DNA of 29,943 nt, from assembly GCA_002407775.1 (NCBI GenBank), contig DHOP01000100.1:1-29943 (forward strand). The letters are read 5' to 3'. The position numbers were made by a program, and so were the translations under genes. Source of the DNA: Prevotella sp. UBA5387 (GTDB lineage Bacteria > Bacteroidota > Bacteroidia > Bacteroidales > Bacteroidaceae). Position 1 is the first letter of the stretch. Each line of letters starts with the position of its first letter. The notes under the pieces were generated by a model. That model had not been told where the DNA came from, did no database searches, and was given only the letters and a program-made list of their open reading frames with translations. Shown here one piece after another: positions 18,484-28,700 of this stretch.

Positions 18484-21192
18484 TTACTTCCCCCATCTTT
18501 TTGCATTGGAAACTTGCTGATTCCATGGTGTACGTTGGCTATCGCTATAGAGCAGCGGACCATCGATGAGGTGCACCACTGCATCTGCCGAAGTGTACAA
18601 CAACTTGTAAAAACCATTTCCGGAAGTCCAATATTCACGGCAAATATTGTTGTAAAGCCCATTAGTTTTAACAACCTGACGAGTATCGCCCACGCGATCC
18701 TTTAGCGTCAATCCCTGGTTTGCAACATTCACTGCCAATGGATAATAGCGGTCAGTCTCAGGATTCAATAGCATCGTCTCATAGCTATTGGACAACATAA
18801 GGTTTCCTTGAGAGTCCTTGTCTGGGGCACCACCCACAGCTACAGAGTTATCCTGAATGTGGTAACGAACAAAATTGAAGATGCGATTCTTAATGATTTC
18901 ACAAGCTGCTTGGGCAGCTTTCTTCTGATCATCTGATGCAGAGGTACTTTCCGTAATGTTAAATTGCCTGTCATAATCATCCCATGTGGGTAAATAACCC
19001 GCATTAATCATAGCCTTGATAGATTCGTTTGTGGGAACGTAAACAGTATAATTGAAAGCACCGAAGAGACGAATATTACTATTACTAGTGGAGTTAACAC
19101 AATTGTACCGACTTCCAGCCAAAGTCATCGAACTCACAAGAAGTTGGTCGTTAGCTGGTAAATTTTCTGATCCACTAAGTAGCTTTAGAAACTCGGAATA
19201 TTCTGGATGGTCCATCAAAGTTTGGTAGACAGACTTGGTAGATGACATTGGTATCTGCTGGTTAAGACGGTAAGACTTACCATTACCGGTCTTTGACATG
19301 TCATAGATTGAGTCCACAACAGCACCGGTATTATGCTCCAGCTGCCATCCGCCCATCACAGTCATGGTATTTTTTTTACCTGGATTGGCCACCTTCACCA
19401 TAGTTCCATTCTTGGATTTGTAGTAACTATAGCCATCTTCTACACTCCCAACTATGATCATCTGATTGACCAAGTCTTTCAGACGATTTTCGATATAGAT
19501 GTCGGGAACATTTTCCTGCAATTTCGTTCCCTTAGTAATGTTACCGTTCTGATCTATATCACAAGCAAAACGACGAGCCTTAACTGTTTTTTCCTTTTCA
19601 TCAAAGTAGAATTCCAATAGAGTTTGCTGTGACTCCCCATAGTTACAGGGATCAACATAGGTAAGCATTGCAGTGTTGGTAGGCAACATTAGACTATAAT
19701 AGGAGTCCATAGAGTTCAGATAAGGAGTAAACTCCAACTCGTCAATAGCCCAATATATAATGCTCATGACATCCTGATGGATAAGCGCAGGAAATGACAC
19801 GCTCGAATAAGCCATAGGACTGAAGACACGGTTTGTCAAATAGACAACGCCATTGCAACCAACAAAGCAACTGTCAATATCGAGAGTTGTTACCCCCATA
19901 GAAACCTTGCTATCATTAATGATATTATCAAACTTAGAAGGGATAGCATCTGTAAATGTGCCTATCATATTGACATTAAGAAGCTTCGAAAGTACCAAGT
20001 CGGGCACTTTGTCCCAAGTTTTATACTTGTCCTTCAAAACCTTTCCGTCTGCATTCCACCAAGCTTCGAGTGCTGCATTAGTCGGCACAAGCATAGCTCC
20101 TGCATCATAGTGGAGATCATATCCACTTGTGTTTTCATACATATATTGATTCCATCCTGGATCAAAGGCCAGTGTTGCAGCTACCTTCTGAGCTACAGGA
20201 TTACCCATAGTCACAGGATACATCTGTTCAGTAAGGCCATCACGACGTGAATCTGCGAAATAACGCAACGTAAAGACGGAGTCCACATTTTGATTGTAAA
20301 GACGGTTATACTCCAAGGTCTTATTGCGATCATAGTAAGGCGCACTAAACCTGTCAATTAGAGTGGACCACATCGACATGTTTTTATGGTCTCTTAATAT
20401 CTCTGCCATGTTAGGTGCTGCGTCCAACACACCGTCCACTTTCTGAATGTAACCATTCTTGCATGTGATATCACGTTCTATAACTTTATGTCCGCTAACC
20501 CATGCATCGCTCACTGAAGAAGCCCCACCATTAGTGAGAATGCGAATATCCTCATCTGTGAAATGGTTCTTTTGCATGAAGGCAGGGAGGAAGTGTATCA
20601 TCGGAGCGGAAAGATTAGAGGCTGAAGCCCCCATGATACGTCCATCCTTAAATAGGACTATGTCCTTATTGTTGTTCTTATACCAACTCCAAGCCTTCAA
20701 ATCTCCGTTCATATTCTCAGCTTTCATTACGTAGACCGAGTCGAAGACACTGAACATTGTCGGGCGGCGCATGGCTAATCCTGTCTGTGGTGGATCACCA
20801 CTTACATTTGAAAGCAATTCTATCAGATAAGCATTGTTTACGATAGAATTATTGAGCAGCATCTTCTTCTGTGCCGAAGAGAGTTTCTCATAGGAAGACA
20901 CACCCCATTTGTTCGACTTGAACCATTGGTCATAAGTAGCATCATCTGCCACAAAGATGGTCAGTGATCCCGTCTTACTCATCCTGTCACGATATCCCAA
21001 GTCATCGATGAGCTTGAGAGTGACAGTGTAGTTTCCATCGTTCTGCAACTCCTCATAGATGGAATTACCTAACCAAGATGGTTGTCCTGTCAAGATGTTA
21101 TCGGAACACGATTGCATGGCTGAGCTTCCAAAGATCAGACCCATGACAACAGCGATGCCAAAAACACCATGTTTCATTTTTTTGTGATTCAT
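18484..21192 (-). CDS. Lipoprotein with four fasciclin (FAS1) repeats
   Basis: 902 aa. Lipoprotein signal with MQSCSDN, Cys at 29. Four copies of the FAS1 hallmark (hydrophobic strand, then P/D-T/D-N/D, then a helix) are visible: TIFVADDATYDQW (78-90), AMLVPTNAALEAW (366-378), SLMLPTNTAMLTY (500-512) and TVYVPTNESIKAM (716-728). Approximate repeats are 40-256, 259-460, 466-648 and 652-880, with different spacings, so the repeats are strongly diverged. Repeat 4 has the conserved FNFVRYHIQDN segment followed by late strands ending in VVHLIDGPLL. No catalytic motif was seen. It lies immediately upstream of susC-1 (3-nt gap), and 60 nt after the GH51/GH43 gene, so it is probably a surface component acting with the transporter. 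An internal Met at residue 6 is an alternative start. Confidence 0.88.
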   Translation of the reverse strand: MNHKKMKHGVFGIAVVMGLIFGSSAMQSCSDNILTGQPSWLGNSIYEELQNDGNYTVTLKLIDDLGYRDRMSKTGSLTIFVADDATYDQWFKSNKWGVSSYEKLSSAQKKMLLNNSIVNNAYLIELLSNVSGDPPQTGLAMRRPTMFSVFDSVYVMKAENMNGDLKAWSWYKNNNKDIVLFKDGRIMGASASNLSAPMIHFLPAFMQKNHFTDEDIRILTNGGASSVSDAWVSGHKVIERDITCKNGYIQKVDGVLDAAPNMAEILRDHKNMSMWSTLIDRFSAPYYDRNKTLEYNRLYNQNVDSVFTLRYFADSRRDGLTEQMYPVTMGNPVAQKVAATLAFDPGWNQYMYENTSGYDLHYDAGAMLVPTNAALEAWWNADGKVLKDKYKTWDKVPDLVLSKLLNVNMIGTFTDAIPSKFDNIINDSKVSMGVTTLDIDSCFVGCNGVVYLTNRVFSPMAYSSVSFPALIHQDVMSIIYWAIDELEFTPYLNSMDSYYSLMLPTNTAMLTYVDPCNYGESQQTLLEFYFDEKEKTVKARRFACDIDQNGNITKGTKLQENVPDIYIENRLKDLVNQMIIVGSVEDGYSYYKSKNGTMVKVANPGKKNTMTVMGGWQLEHNTGAVVDSIYDMSKTGNGKSYRLNQQIPMSSTKSVYQTLMDHPEYSEFLKLLSGSENLPANDQLLVSSMTLAGSRYNCVNSTSNSNIRLFGAFNYTVYVPTNESIKAMINAGYLPTWDDYDRQFNITESTSASDDQKKAAQAACEIIKNRIFNFVRYHIQDNSVAVGGAPDKDSQGNLMLSNSYETMLLNPETDRYYPLAVNVANQGLTLKDRVGDTRQVVKTNGLYNNICREYWTSGNGFYKLLYTSADAVVHLIDGPLLYSDSQRTPWNQQVSNAKRWGK

Positions 21193-21252
21193 ATATAGGT
21201 AATTATATTTATTGTTTTCTATTCAATTCTTACAAAAGACCTCACGGGTAAA

Positions 21253-24200
21253 TCACATAACGGTCTTCTTACCATTGACAATATAGATGCCATGAGGCAA
21301 TTGGCCTTGGGTCATACGTTGGCCGTTAAGATTGTATATAGCCTTCTGTCCGATACCCTTATTGGGAACGAGAATAATGCCGCTAGGGTCACCGAGATAC
21401 TTCAGGGTAAAGTTATCGAAGATGCACCAGTCATTAGTAAAATTCTGCGTTTTCCTTATTCCTAAAGTAATACTGCCTACTGCAGGAAGGGTGAATCGTA
21501 AGGTATTCTTGTAGAGACCATATGTATTGAATGCCTCATTGGCACGTGTTACATCATTTGGATAGGTGTATGGACTTGTGGTATATTGGGTCGTCCCATC
21601 ACTATAGATGCTCATAATTGGTGTCTCAGCATCGTTGGCATAAAGCTTTGCCAAAAGTTGTTCTGTGCCATCACTATGCGCTGCCATTGCCTCAGGGTTA
21701 CCACCATAGCGATAATAGCTCTGAACAGAGATATCATAATCTCCTACAGGCATACTGTCAAGCGTTTGTGACATATCGAACGTAACATTCCAAAACTCTG
21801 CGACGTTACCATTAGCCTGCGTAAATGCTGGCGTATGTGTCCATCCTGAGCCTCCCTCGCTGAAATATGGATTTTGTAGTAGTGCCGACATATCGGCTGG
21901 CTGACCTAAATCTGCCTGCTTACGAAGATAGTCCTCATAAATAGCTTTGCATCCTTGCATGGCTGCAAAAGCATTAGACATGGCCTGAACATTCTCTGCA
22001 AAAGTGGTGCTATTAGTCAATGCATCGTTAGCTTGAGCCACTACTCGACCAATCTCCTCACTCTTAGATGCGTTGTAATAACTTTCAACTATAGGCAACT
22101 GGATTTTCACCTGCTCCCATGTCTTGAGATAATTATATTCATCCTTTGTAATCTTCAGTATGCTACCATGCTGAGCAGCGACATTTCCATTGATTATTGC
22201 AGGTGAACCGATATTGAGTCCATGCTCGTCCATGTCACGCATCTTATATCCATAGCCACTTCCAGAGTAATTGATATAAGCCAATTTCCATCGGTCGGCG
22301 CCAATAAGTCTCCACTGAGTAGGTGCCTCAATGGATTGATTATTCTCATTTACATGGAATCCGATAGTCGGTGCCCACTGACGTGTGGCCCCACTTTCTG
22401 TTGCTGCGGGCACTAAATGCGTGGCAGTAGCACGATCGAACCCGTTACCCTGCTCGCTCTTGAATAGCATTACGTATTGCTTGTCAACATCATTCCACAC
22501 GATGTCGGCATCAATCACGTCGTAGCCAGGATCAAAATATAGATCTGGTTTAGTCAGAACATTCAAATCTTCGTCAATCAACTGATAGTAAATACGATGT
22601 CTATCTGGAAATCCCACGCTGTAATAGAGTACATATTTATCTGATTCTGGGTCACGAATAATCTGAGGAGCCCATGCTGCCGTCATTTCATCAGCTGTGA
22701 TACCTCCAAGAGCGGCAAGGTTCTCACTAGTCTCGAGGTCAATCTTTACGTTCTTGGTCCAATGCACTAAATCAGGAGAAAGCATCAGATCCATGATATG
22801 ATTACTTGTCCATCCAAGACTAGAAGTCATGTCCGTGCCGGCGAGCATAAACATTCCATTCTCCGTTCGACAGATATACGAATCACGCATGCCTCCTGTT
22901 ACAGTGTTAGCCTTGGTGTCAAATACCTCGGATCCACCTAATAGGTCATTCCAGTTCTGTCCATAAAGACTTAGCGCATAACATGTGTGTTCACCATTTT
23001 TATGCATATGAGCGAAGAGATAAGCATCCTTACCGGCATCCTCCTTCTCATAAGCAGGATAGGTATCCTTCACTTCTGCAGCTACATCGCCTATCTTCAG
23101 CCTATAGACACTGAGCGAATAAGCCGGAATATTAAATATCGCCTGATTAGGATTGTCTACAGTCGCAACCTCGAAAGCCGATGGTTCAATATTATTTGGA
23201 CTATCCATAGTATTTTCAACAGAGCCATCAGTTGCTACCATCCGAACAAGACTACCATTGCCAATGGTCATGTTCTTGACATTGATTTGCAGTTGCTGCG
23301 CTGTGGCATTGGGATTAACGATTTTTACAATCATCTCACCCGTCTTATCATCAAGTTGCACACTCTGATAGAGCGCCTTGGGAGAAGGCATCGTAAACTG
23401 GCTTACGACATTCCCGTCGAGCATACAAGTTATCTGGTTATCATTGACCTCGATCTGTATGTTATACCATCTTCCATTCACGATAGTACCATTTGCAGAA
23501 GCCAACGTGCTCTTTGAGCCATTCACGCATTGCTCCACACCGTGGGCAGTATTTTGCCAACCTCCGAGGTTCCACCACAAATAGTTCTTCGAATCAGTAT
23601 AATTGAAGAGAATAAGGAAGCCCTCATTGCCTCCGGTCTTCATCGCGCGAACCTTATATATATAATGTGATGAAGTTAGCGGTAAGTTGAGAGTAGCTGT
23701 GCAATTAGATGTTATCTGAGACTGAGTAAGCTGACCTGTACTTGCTGTCCATGAACCGGCGTTGAGTGTCCAAGCATTTGTGCCAGCACTGAAGTCGTCA
23801 GCAGCAAGAGACGCACCATTTCCATCTGTAACCTGTACATCGTCATAAACTACTTGTGTATTCCATGACCCCAAGCCAATTTGTTTATTTGTACTTGTAG
23901 AAAGAATATTGTTACCTGTCTCTGTCCAAAGCAAGTTCTGGGTTCCAAGATTGTTACCTAAAAGCTTCTGTACATGATATGAAGGAGTAACAAAATTTCC
24001 ACCTGCATTGAAGTGGATCATATCATATGCCCAAGTGGGGTCTGACTCATGCATGAAGATGGGTGCGAAAGACGCCATGCGACATACGTCACTATTACGT
24101 TCCATGCCCAACATGTACACTGCCTCACCTAAGGCACTGTTCATGTTGCCATATTGGCCATATCCTCCTCCATTGGCGGCATATTCACCATTATACACAC

Positions 24201-25527
24201 CAATGGCACGTGGATAGTTGTCATATTTGTTGTAATTATTGCGCATCCAGTCATAGTGACGATAATAGTGCTCGTCTACCATTTCCACAGGATACTCATT
24301 GCGCCATGAAGGATTGTCAGTTCCCCAAGATTCTACGTTACCGATAAGTGCTATCTCTGGATACTTGGCCTTGATGGCAGTATAAAACATATTGTAACGT
24401 TCAGCATATTGCTCCGTCTCTTCTGCACTTCCTGCCTGATAATTTTCATTACCAATCTCCATAAACTTGAGACCATAGGGCTGTGGGTGACCATTGGCAA
24501 TACGCTTTGCTCCCCACTCCGTTGTGGCGTCACCATTAGCGTATTCTATAGCATCGAGAGCATCTTGTACCAACACCTTAGTTTCGTCCAAAGTGAACTT
24601 GAATCCATGGCCTAAACCAATGTTGACAACAAAAAGAGGGGCAGCATTAATATCCTCACATAGCTGCAAATATTCATCGTATCCGAGACCGTCAGAGGAA
24701 AAATAATTCCAGTTACGATTCATATGACCAGGACGCTTCTCAATTGGTCCGATGGTCTTCTTCCATTGAAATGCATTGTCGTAGCTGTCCGCACCCTCCA
24801 CATAGCAACCACCAGGGAAGCGAAGAAACTTTGGATTGGTTTCGGCCAGCAATTGCGCCAAGTCGGGGCGCAAGCCGTTTTTCCTATTCTTCCAGGTATA
24901 TGGAAACAACGATACCATATCCAAGGACAACCGCCCACCCACATCAGTGAGAATCGTTAGCTGACCCTTTTTGTCAGAACCGGTGGCCTTTATGGTAGCT
25001 GTTAATTTATTCCATCCTGTTAGATTGATTGTTCCCGATAATGTTGATTCACCGAGAACGGTGTTTCCGTCTTGTGAACGGAGTTGTGCTTTTACATGGT
25101 CTGTAAATATGCTTCCACCCTTAGCCCAAATGGTTAAGGTATAAGTGGAATCCTGATGAATGCCCATACCCCAGAAGCCAGCATTACTCACACCCTTTGG
25201 TGCAGCAGCAGTTGCACCTGAAGTAGTCATACTCAGTGCTGTTTTCTGGACACTGTTGAGCAGATCTGTGGTCTGCAACTCAAGGGTTGCACCATTAAAC
25301 GAAGTCCAGGCATCAAGTCCTTGCTCGAACGAACGATTCTTTACAAGTTCCGCATAAAGTCCACCTTCACCTGCATGATTAATTTCTTCAAAAAAAAGTC
25401 CATACTGATAGTCGCTAGTCAACGGACCACGACGCGTGGCATCAATATTCATCACGGTCTGTGCCGTGGCCGAAGCAATGGTCACACAAAATAAGGTCGA
25501 CAGTAAGTTTCGCCGTAACATTCTCAA
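21253..25527 (-). CDS. GH51 alpha-L-arabinofuranosidase fused to a GH43-type glycosidase, T9SS-type tail
   Basis: 1424 aa, secreted. Signal peptide 1-23 (ASATAQ). The GH51 part starts with YQYGLFFEEINHAGEGGLYAE and carries MEIGNENYQ (E361, presumed acid/base) and VYNGEYAA (E448, presumed nucleophile). Its C-terminal beta-sandwich is split by a LamG/CBM66-like jelly roll at about 565-715 and resumes at about 720-812. A second catalytic domain (about 833-1130) has a GH43 five-bladed-propeller pattern: GGMRDSYI (D882, presumed base), AAWAPQIIRDPESDKYVLYYS, VIDADIVWN (D1006, presumed pKa modulator) and SIEAPT (E1067, presumed acid). After a short helical linker, residues 1215-1380 form a binding-like module also found three times in the neighbouring 1195-aa protein. 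The end (IYNLNGQR, HGIYIVNGKK) is a T9SS-type sorting tail. Both enzymes likely release arabinofuranose; GH43 members can also act on xylosides. Confidence 0.92.
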   Translation of the reverse strand: MRMLRRNLLSTLFCVTIASATAQTVMNIDATRRGPLTSDYQYGLFFEEINHAGEGGLYAELVKNRSFEQGLDAWTSFNGATLELQTTDLLNSVQKTALSMTTSGATAAAPKGVSNAGFWGMGIHQDSTYTLTIWAKGGSIFTDHVKAQLRSQDGNTVLGESTLSGTINLTGWNKLTATIKATGSDKKGQLTILTDVGGRLSLDMVSLFPYTWKNRKNGLRPDLAQLLAETNPKFLRFPGGCYVEGADSYDNAFQWKKTIGPIEKRPGHMNRNWNYFSSDGLGYDEYLQLCEDINAAPLFVVNIGLGHGFKFTLDETKVLVQDALDAIEYANGDATTEWGAKRIANGHPQPYGLKFMEIGNENYQAGSAEETEQYAERYNMFYTAIKAKYPEIALIGNVESWGTDNPSWRNEYPVEMVDEHYYRHYDWMRNNYNKYDNYPRAIGVYNGEYAANGGGYGQYGNMNSALGEAVYMLGMERNSDVCRMASFAPIFMHESDPTWAYDMIHFNAGGNFVTPSYHVQKLLGNNLGTQNLLWTETGNNILSTSTNKQIGLGSWNTQVVYDDVQVTDGNGASLAADDFSAGTNAWTLNAGSWTASTGQLTQSQITSNCTATLNLPLTSSHYIYKVRAMKTGGNEGFLILFNYTDSKNYLWWNLGGWQNTAHGVEQCVNGSKSTLASANGTIVNGRWYNIQIEVNDNQITCMLDGNVVSQFTMPSPKALYQSVQLDDKTGEMIVKIVNPNATAQQLQINVKNMTIGNGSLVRMVATDGSVENTMDSPNNIEPSAFEVATVDNPNQAIFNIPAYSLSVYRLKIGDVAAEVKDTYPAYEKEDAGKDAYLFAHMHKNGEHTCYALSLYGQNWNDLLGGSEVFDTKANTVTGGMRDSYICRTENGMFMLAGTDMTSSLGWTSNHIMDLMLSPDLVHWTKNVKIDLETSENLAALGGITADEMTAAWAPQIIRDPESDKYVLYYSVGFPDRHRIYYQLIDEDLNVLTKPDLYFDPGYDVIDADIVWNDVDKQYVMLFKSEQGNGFDRATATHLVPAATESGATRQWAPTIGFHVNENNQSIEAPTQWRLIGADRWKLAYINYSGSGYGYKMRDMDEHGLNIGSPAIINGNVAAQHGSILKITKDEYNYLKTWEQVKIQLPIVESYYNASKSEEIGRVVAQANDALTNSTTFAENVQAMSNAFAAMQGCKAIYEDYLRKQADLGQPADMSALLQNPYFSEGGSGWTHTPAFTQANGNVAEFWNVTFDMSQTLDSMPVGDYDISVQSYYRYGGNPEAMAAHSDGTEQLLAKLYANDAETPIMSIYSDGTTQYTTSPYTYPNDVTRANEAFNTYGLYKNTLRFTLPAVGSITLGIRKTQNFTNDWCIFDNFTLKYLGDPSGIILVPNKGIGQKAIYNLNGQRMTQGQLPHGIYIVNGKKTVM

Positions 25528-25567
25528 ATTATTTATTTTTTAGAGGATTGATCAATAAGATATGATA

Positions 25568-25686
25568 GAGGTTGTGTCGGAGAACTTTTCACCCCACGAT
25601 GTACTTACATCGAGATGGTAAATCAAACGAATTCACCCAGTGAAATCAATTGATTTACCATCGGTGGAAAACTTCTACACAACCTC
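25568..25686. repeat. Nested palindromic element between genes 1 and 2 of the operon
   Basis: A long cruciform-like element. Outer arms of 10 bp (25568-25577 with 25677-25686) continue as an imperfect pairing; inside sit a 7-bp hairpin with a 2-nt loop (25597-25612) and a 13-bp perfect stem (25614-25626 with 25650-25662), which itself encloses TTCAC-CCA-GTGAA (25632-25644). The core resembles the repeat cluster at 29793-29876. In the transcript it would fold into a large structure just after the first gene's stop codon and could attenuate transcription or protect one side of a processed mRNA. Confidence 0.75.
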
Positions 25687-25716
25687 CATCAGTATATTAA
25701 GCGGAGGGTTGAAAGG

Positions 25717-28700
25717 TTACTTCACAAGTACCTTGCTCACCTTCACGGTTCCATTGTTCAAGGTCTGCTTCACAATATTGATGCCCTTGGTCAAGCTGTT
25801 CTTCTTTGCACCATTGATGCTAAAGAATTCGATCTTGGTCACTGCATTCTCTCCTGAAACGTTATCCTGTACACCATCGATGCCAGTACCAAATCCCATC
25901 TGAGACTGAGCACTATTTTCACCGTAGTAAGTCAGTTTCCATGAATCGGTGATTACCCAGTCACTTGCAACGTTGATATCCTTCTTCATACCGATAGTCA
26001 GTTTTCCGTCGGTCACTTTGACAATGACATTGTTACTATAACCACCGTCACTGAAATAAGCATTTGAAGAAACCATATCGTTAGGCACATAGAGAGTAGT
26101 GCCAGAAATATTGCTTGTACCAGTATATCCTAAGTCAGCTGTAGCACCAGAAGCCAAGAGGTTGACTGGACACTTCACACTGTCTGTATCAACAGCATAT
26201 AGGAATGCATTACCCACTACCTTGTTGTCGGCATTAAACTTCTCATAGTCTTCTGCGACAGAACCAAAGCGATAGAAAGCACGAGCAGAAAGCTTGTAGG
26301 TACCATTAGGCAAGCCCACGATGGTTTGATTGAGATCAAAAGCCTTGTTATAGAACTCAATCATCAATGCCCCCTTCTGAGTATCGTCGTTACCATAGCT
26401 GTATCCATTTGCATTCCAACCTTCTACAGAGTTAGCGCCATCCTTATCAAAATTAGGAGTCTTGATGAGTAAGGTCATATCAACTGGAGTAGCATCGGAA
26501 GCATTGGCTGCATCAGCAGGAATAGCTAGCTTGGTTTCCATGACGTCCACTTGCCCAATTAAAGCTGTGGCTTGTGCATTTTCCAATGTCTTTCCTGTGA
26601 GTCCGTTTTCAATAGTCTCAAGTAAAAGAGCTGCTTGGTCTTTAGTTGCCTGCAATGCAGGCGATGCGACGATGGCACTGCTTAGCTCATCACGCTTAGT
26701 GCTCAGTTGTTTGAAGAGAGCTACTGAGGTCTTGATGGAGTCGGTAGCATCAAGTAGAGCAGTCAGTGAAGTAAACATTACCTTACCATCTGTTTGTGCA
26801 ATTGCAGCATTCGCGGTAGCCAAAGCAAGGTTTACACTATCGAGTACACTCTTACCCATCGGATCCGTTGTGGCAGCGAGTGCCGTAACATTATCAATTT
26901 GCTGCTGAAGAAGAGGTTTCACAGCAGTTGCATTAGTTCCCTGGAATACCATCTTGAAATTGTCCCAGATAGCCCAGCTGTCGCCCAACTGATTGGTTGC
27001 CCCCTTAACACCAACTCTCAACACATCACCCTGACGAGACACTACACCAAATGTAGATATCTTGTATAAGCCATTAGCAAATGCTATAGCAGAATTGGCC
27101 ATTTCATTCGGGTACCAATAGGTGCTGTCTGGATTGATATATGCAGTAAGGTCGTTTGTTCCGACAGGAGCATACAATTCGCCTGTTCCATTGCCAGTAT
27201 AGGCCACGTGTTCATCGAAGACACTCTTGAAGTGTGTGATATTGTTGTTCACATAGATGTTTACAACAGTGTTATTGGCTGTACCAGCCATGTATGCATT
27301 GTATGCATCATTGCCACGTCCATAACGATAGAATCCCTGAAGTGACAACTCATAAACACCCACCGGAGCTTGTTTAACTTCCTGATAGATATCAAAGTTA
27401 GAATTGTTCCATGCCTCGAAGCACTTATTTGTGGCAGTTCCACCATAGGCTACAGCACCACCATCAGCTCTATTAATAGTCCATCCTGTGGTATTCTCAA
27501 AGTTAGCATTCACCAAATACTTGTCAGAAACATCTGTTCCTTCAGTGATTCCATTTCTGATAGCATCGTTGATCATCTTGTCAACCTTTGCTGTCTCTGC
27601 ATTTACCTCAGCAGTTGTCAGCGTAGCAGCATTGAGAATATCCTCAGACTCCAAGTCGCAGTAGTCTGCAAGTAAGTCCTTGTCTGTTCCTACAATTTTG
27701 GAATCATTAGCCACGGTCTTTCCTCTGAGAAGAGCTTCCTGGTAGGATTTCCAAGCAACGAGGTTAGAATCAACTAGCGCACCTTCGGTCTGAAGCATTG
27801 CAATAGCATCAAGCACTTCCTGCTTAGTTGATGCAGTTGTCAATCCTGCAACCTTAGCGTTATAGGCATCGATAACCCCAACAGTAGAAATAGTGCCTAC
27901 AGGAAGTGTAGAATAATCCTTAGCGGATTTCTTAACTTCACCCAGCCACATAGCATAAGCATCTGCACCATTACCATAATATGTCAGCTTCCAATTATCG
28001 AAAAGAGTCCAGTCACCACTAATGGTTGTAGACTTCTTCATACCAATGCGCATAGTTCCATCTTCAGTAGCAAAGAACAATTTGTTGCCTGCATAAAGAC
28101 CATCCTTGAAGTAAGCGTCAGCTGTTTGCATATTATTTGGAACATAATAACTAATTCCAGTTACAGCATCAGTAACTTTGGACTCGTTCATGCCCTTAGC
28201 AGTTGTCAATGCATCGGAGAATGGATTTAAGATATTGGAAGTCAAGCTATCAATGCCTGCATAAGCATATAGCTTAGCATTGTAGTTTGTATTGTTCTTA
28301 TAGTTGTCATAAGAAGGACCAGAGTTACCTGCACGATAGAAGGCATTCAAGCTCACGGCGTAAACACCACGAGGTGCATTACCAATGACCTGAGAATAAT
28401 CGTAAGTTTTGGCATAGAACTCAGCAACATTATAGCTTAATGCAGGTGCCGTTCCACTCCAACCTGTGTTTGCATTGGTGTCATAGCTTGAATTGACAAT
28501 TAATGTAGTCTTGTCAAGCGGAGCAGATGCACTTGCTAATCCCTCCTCATACTTGGCCAGAGCATCCTTAACTCCAGTGATAGCTGCTAACAAGGCATCC
28601 TTGGTGCTAGTCTCGTCTAAATAAACAGCTTCCTGTGTAGAAACATCAACGCTTTTTGCCTTGGCATCATCGATGAAGACTTTCAGCTGCTGAGCTGTGG

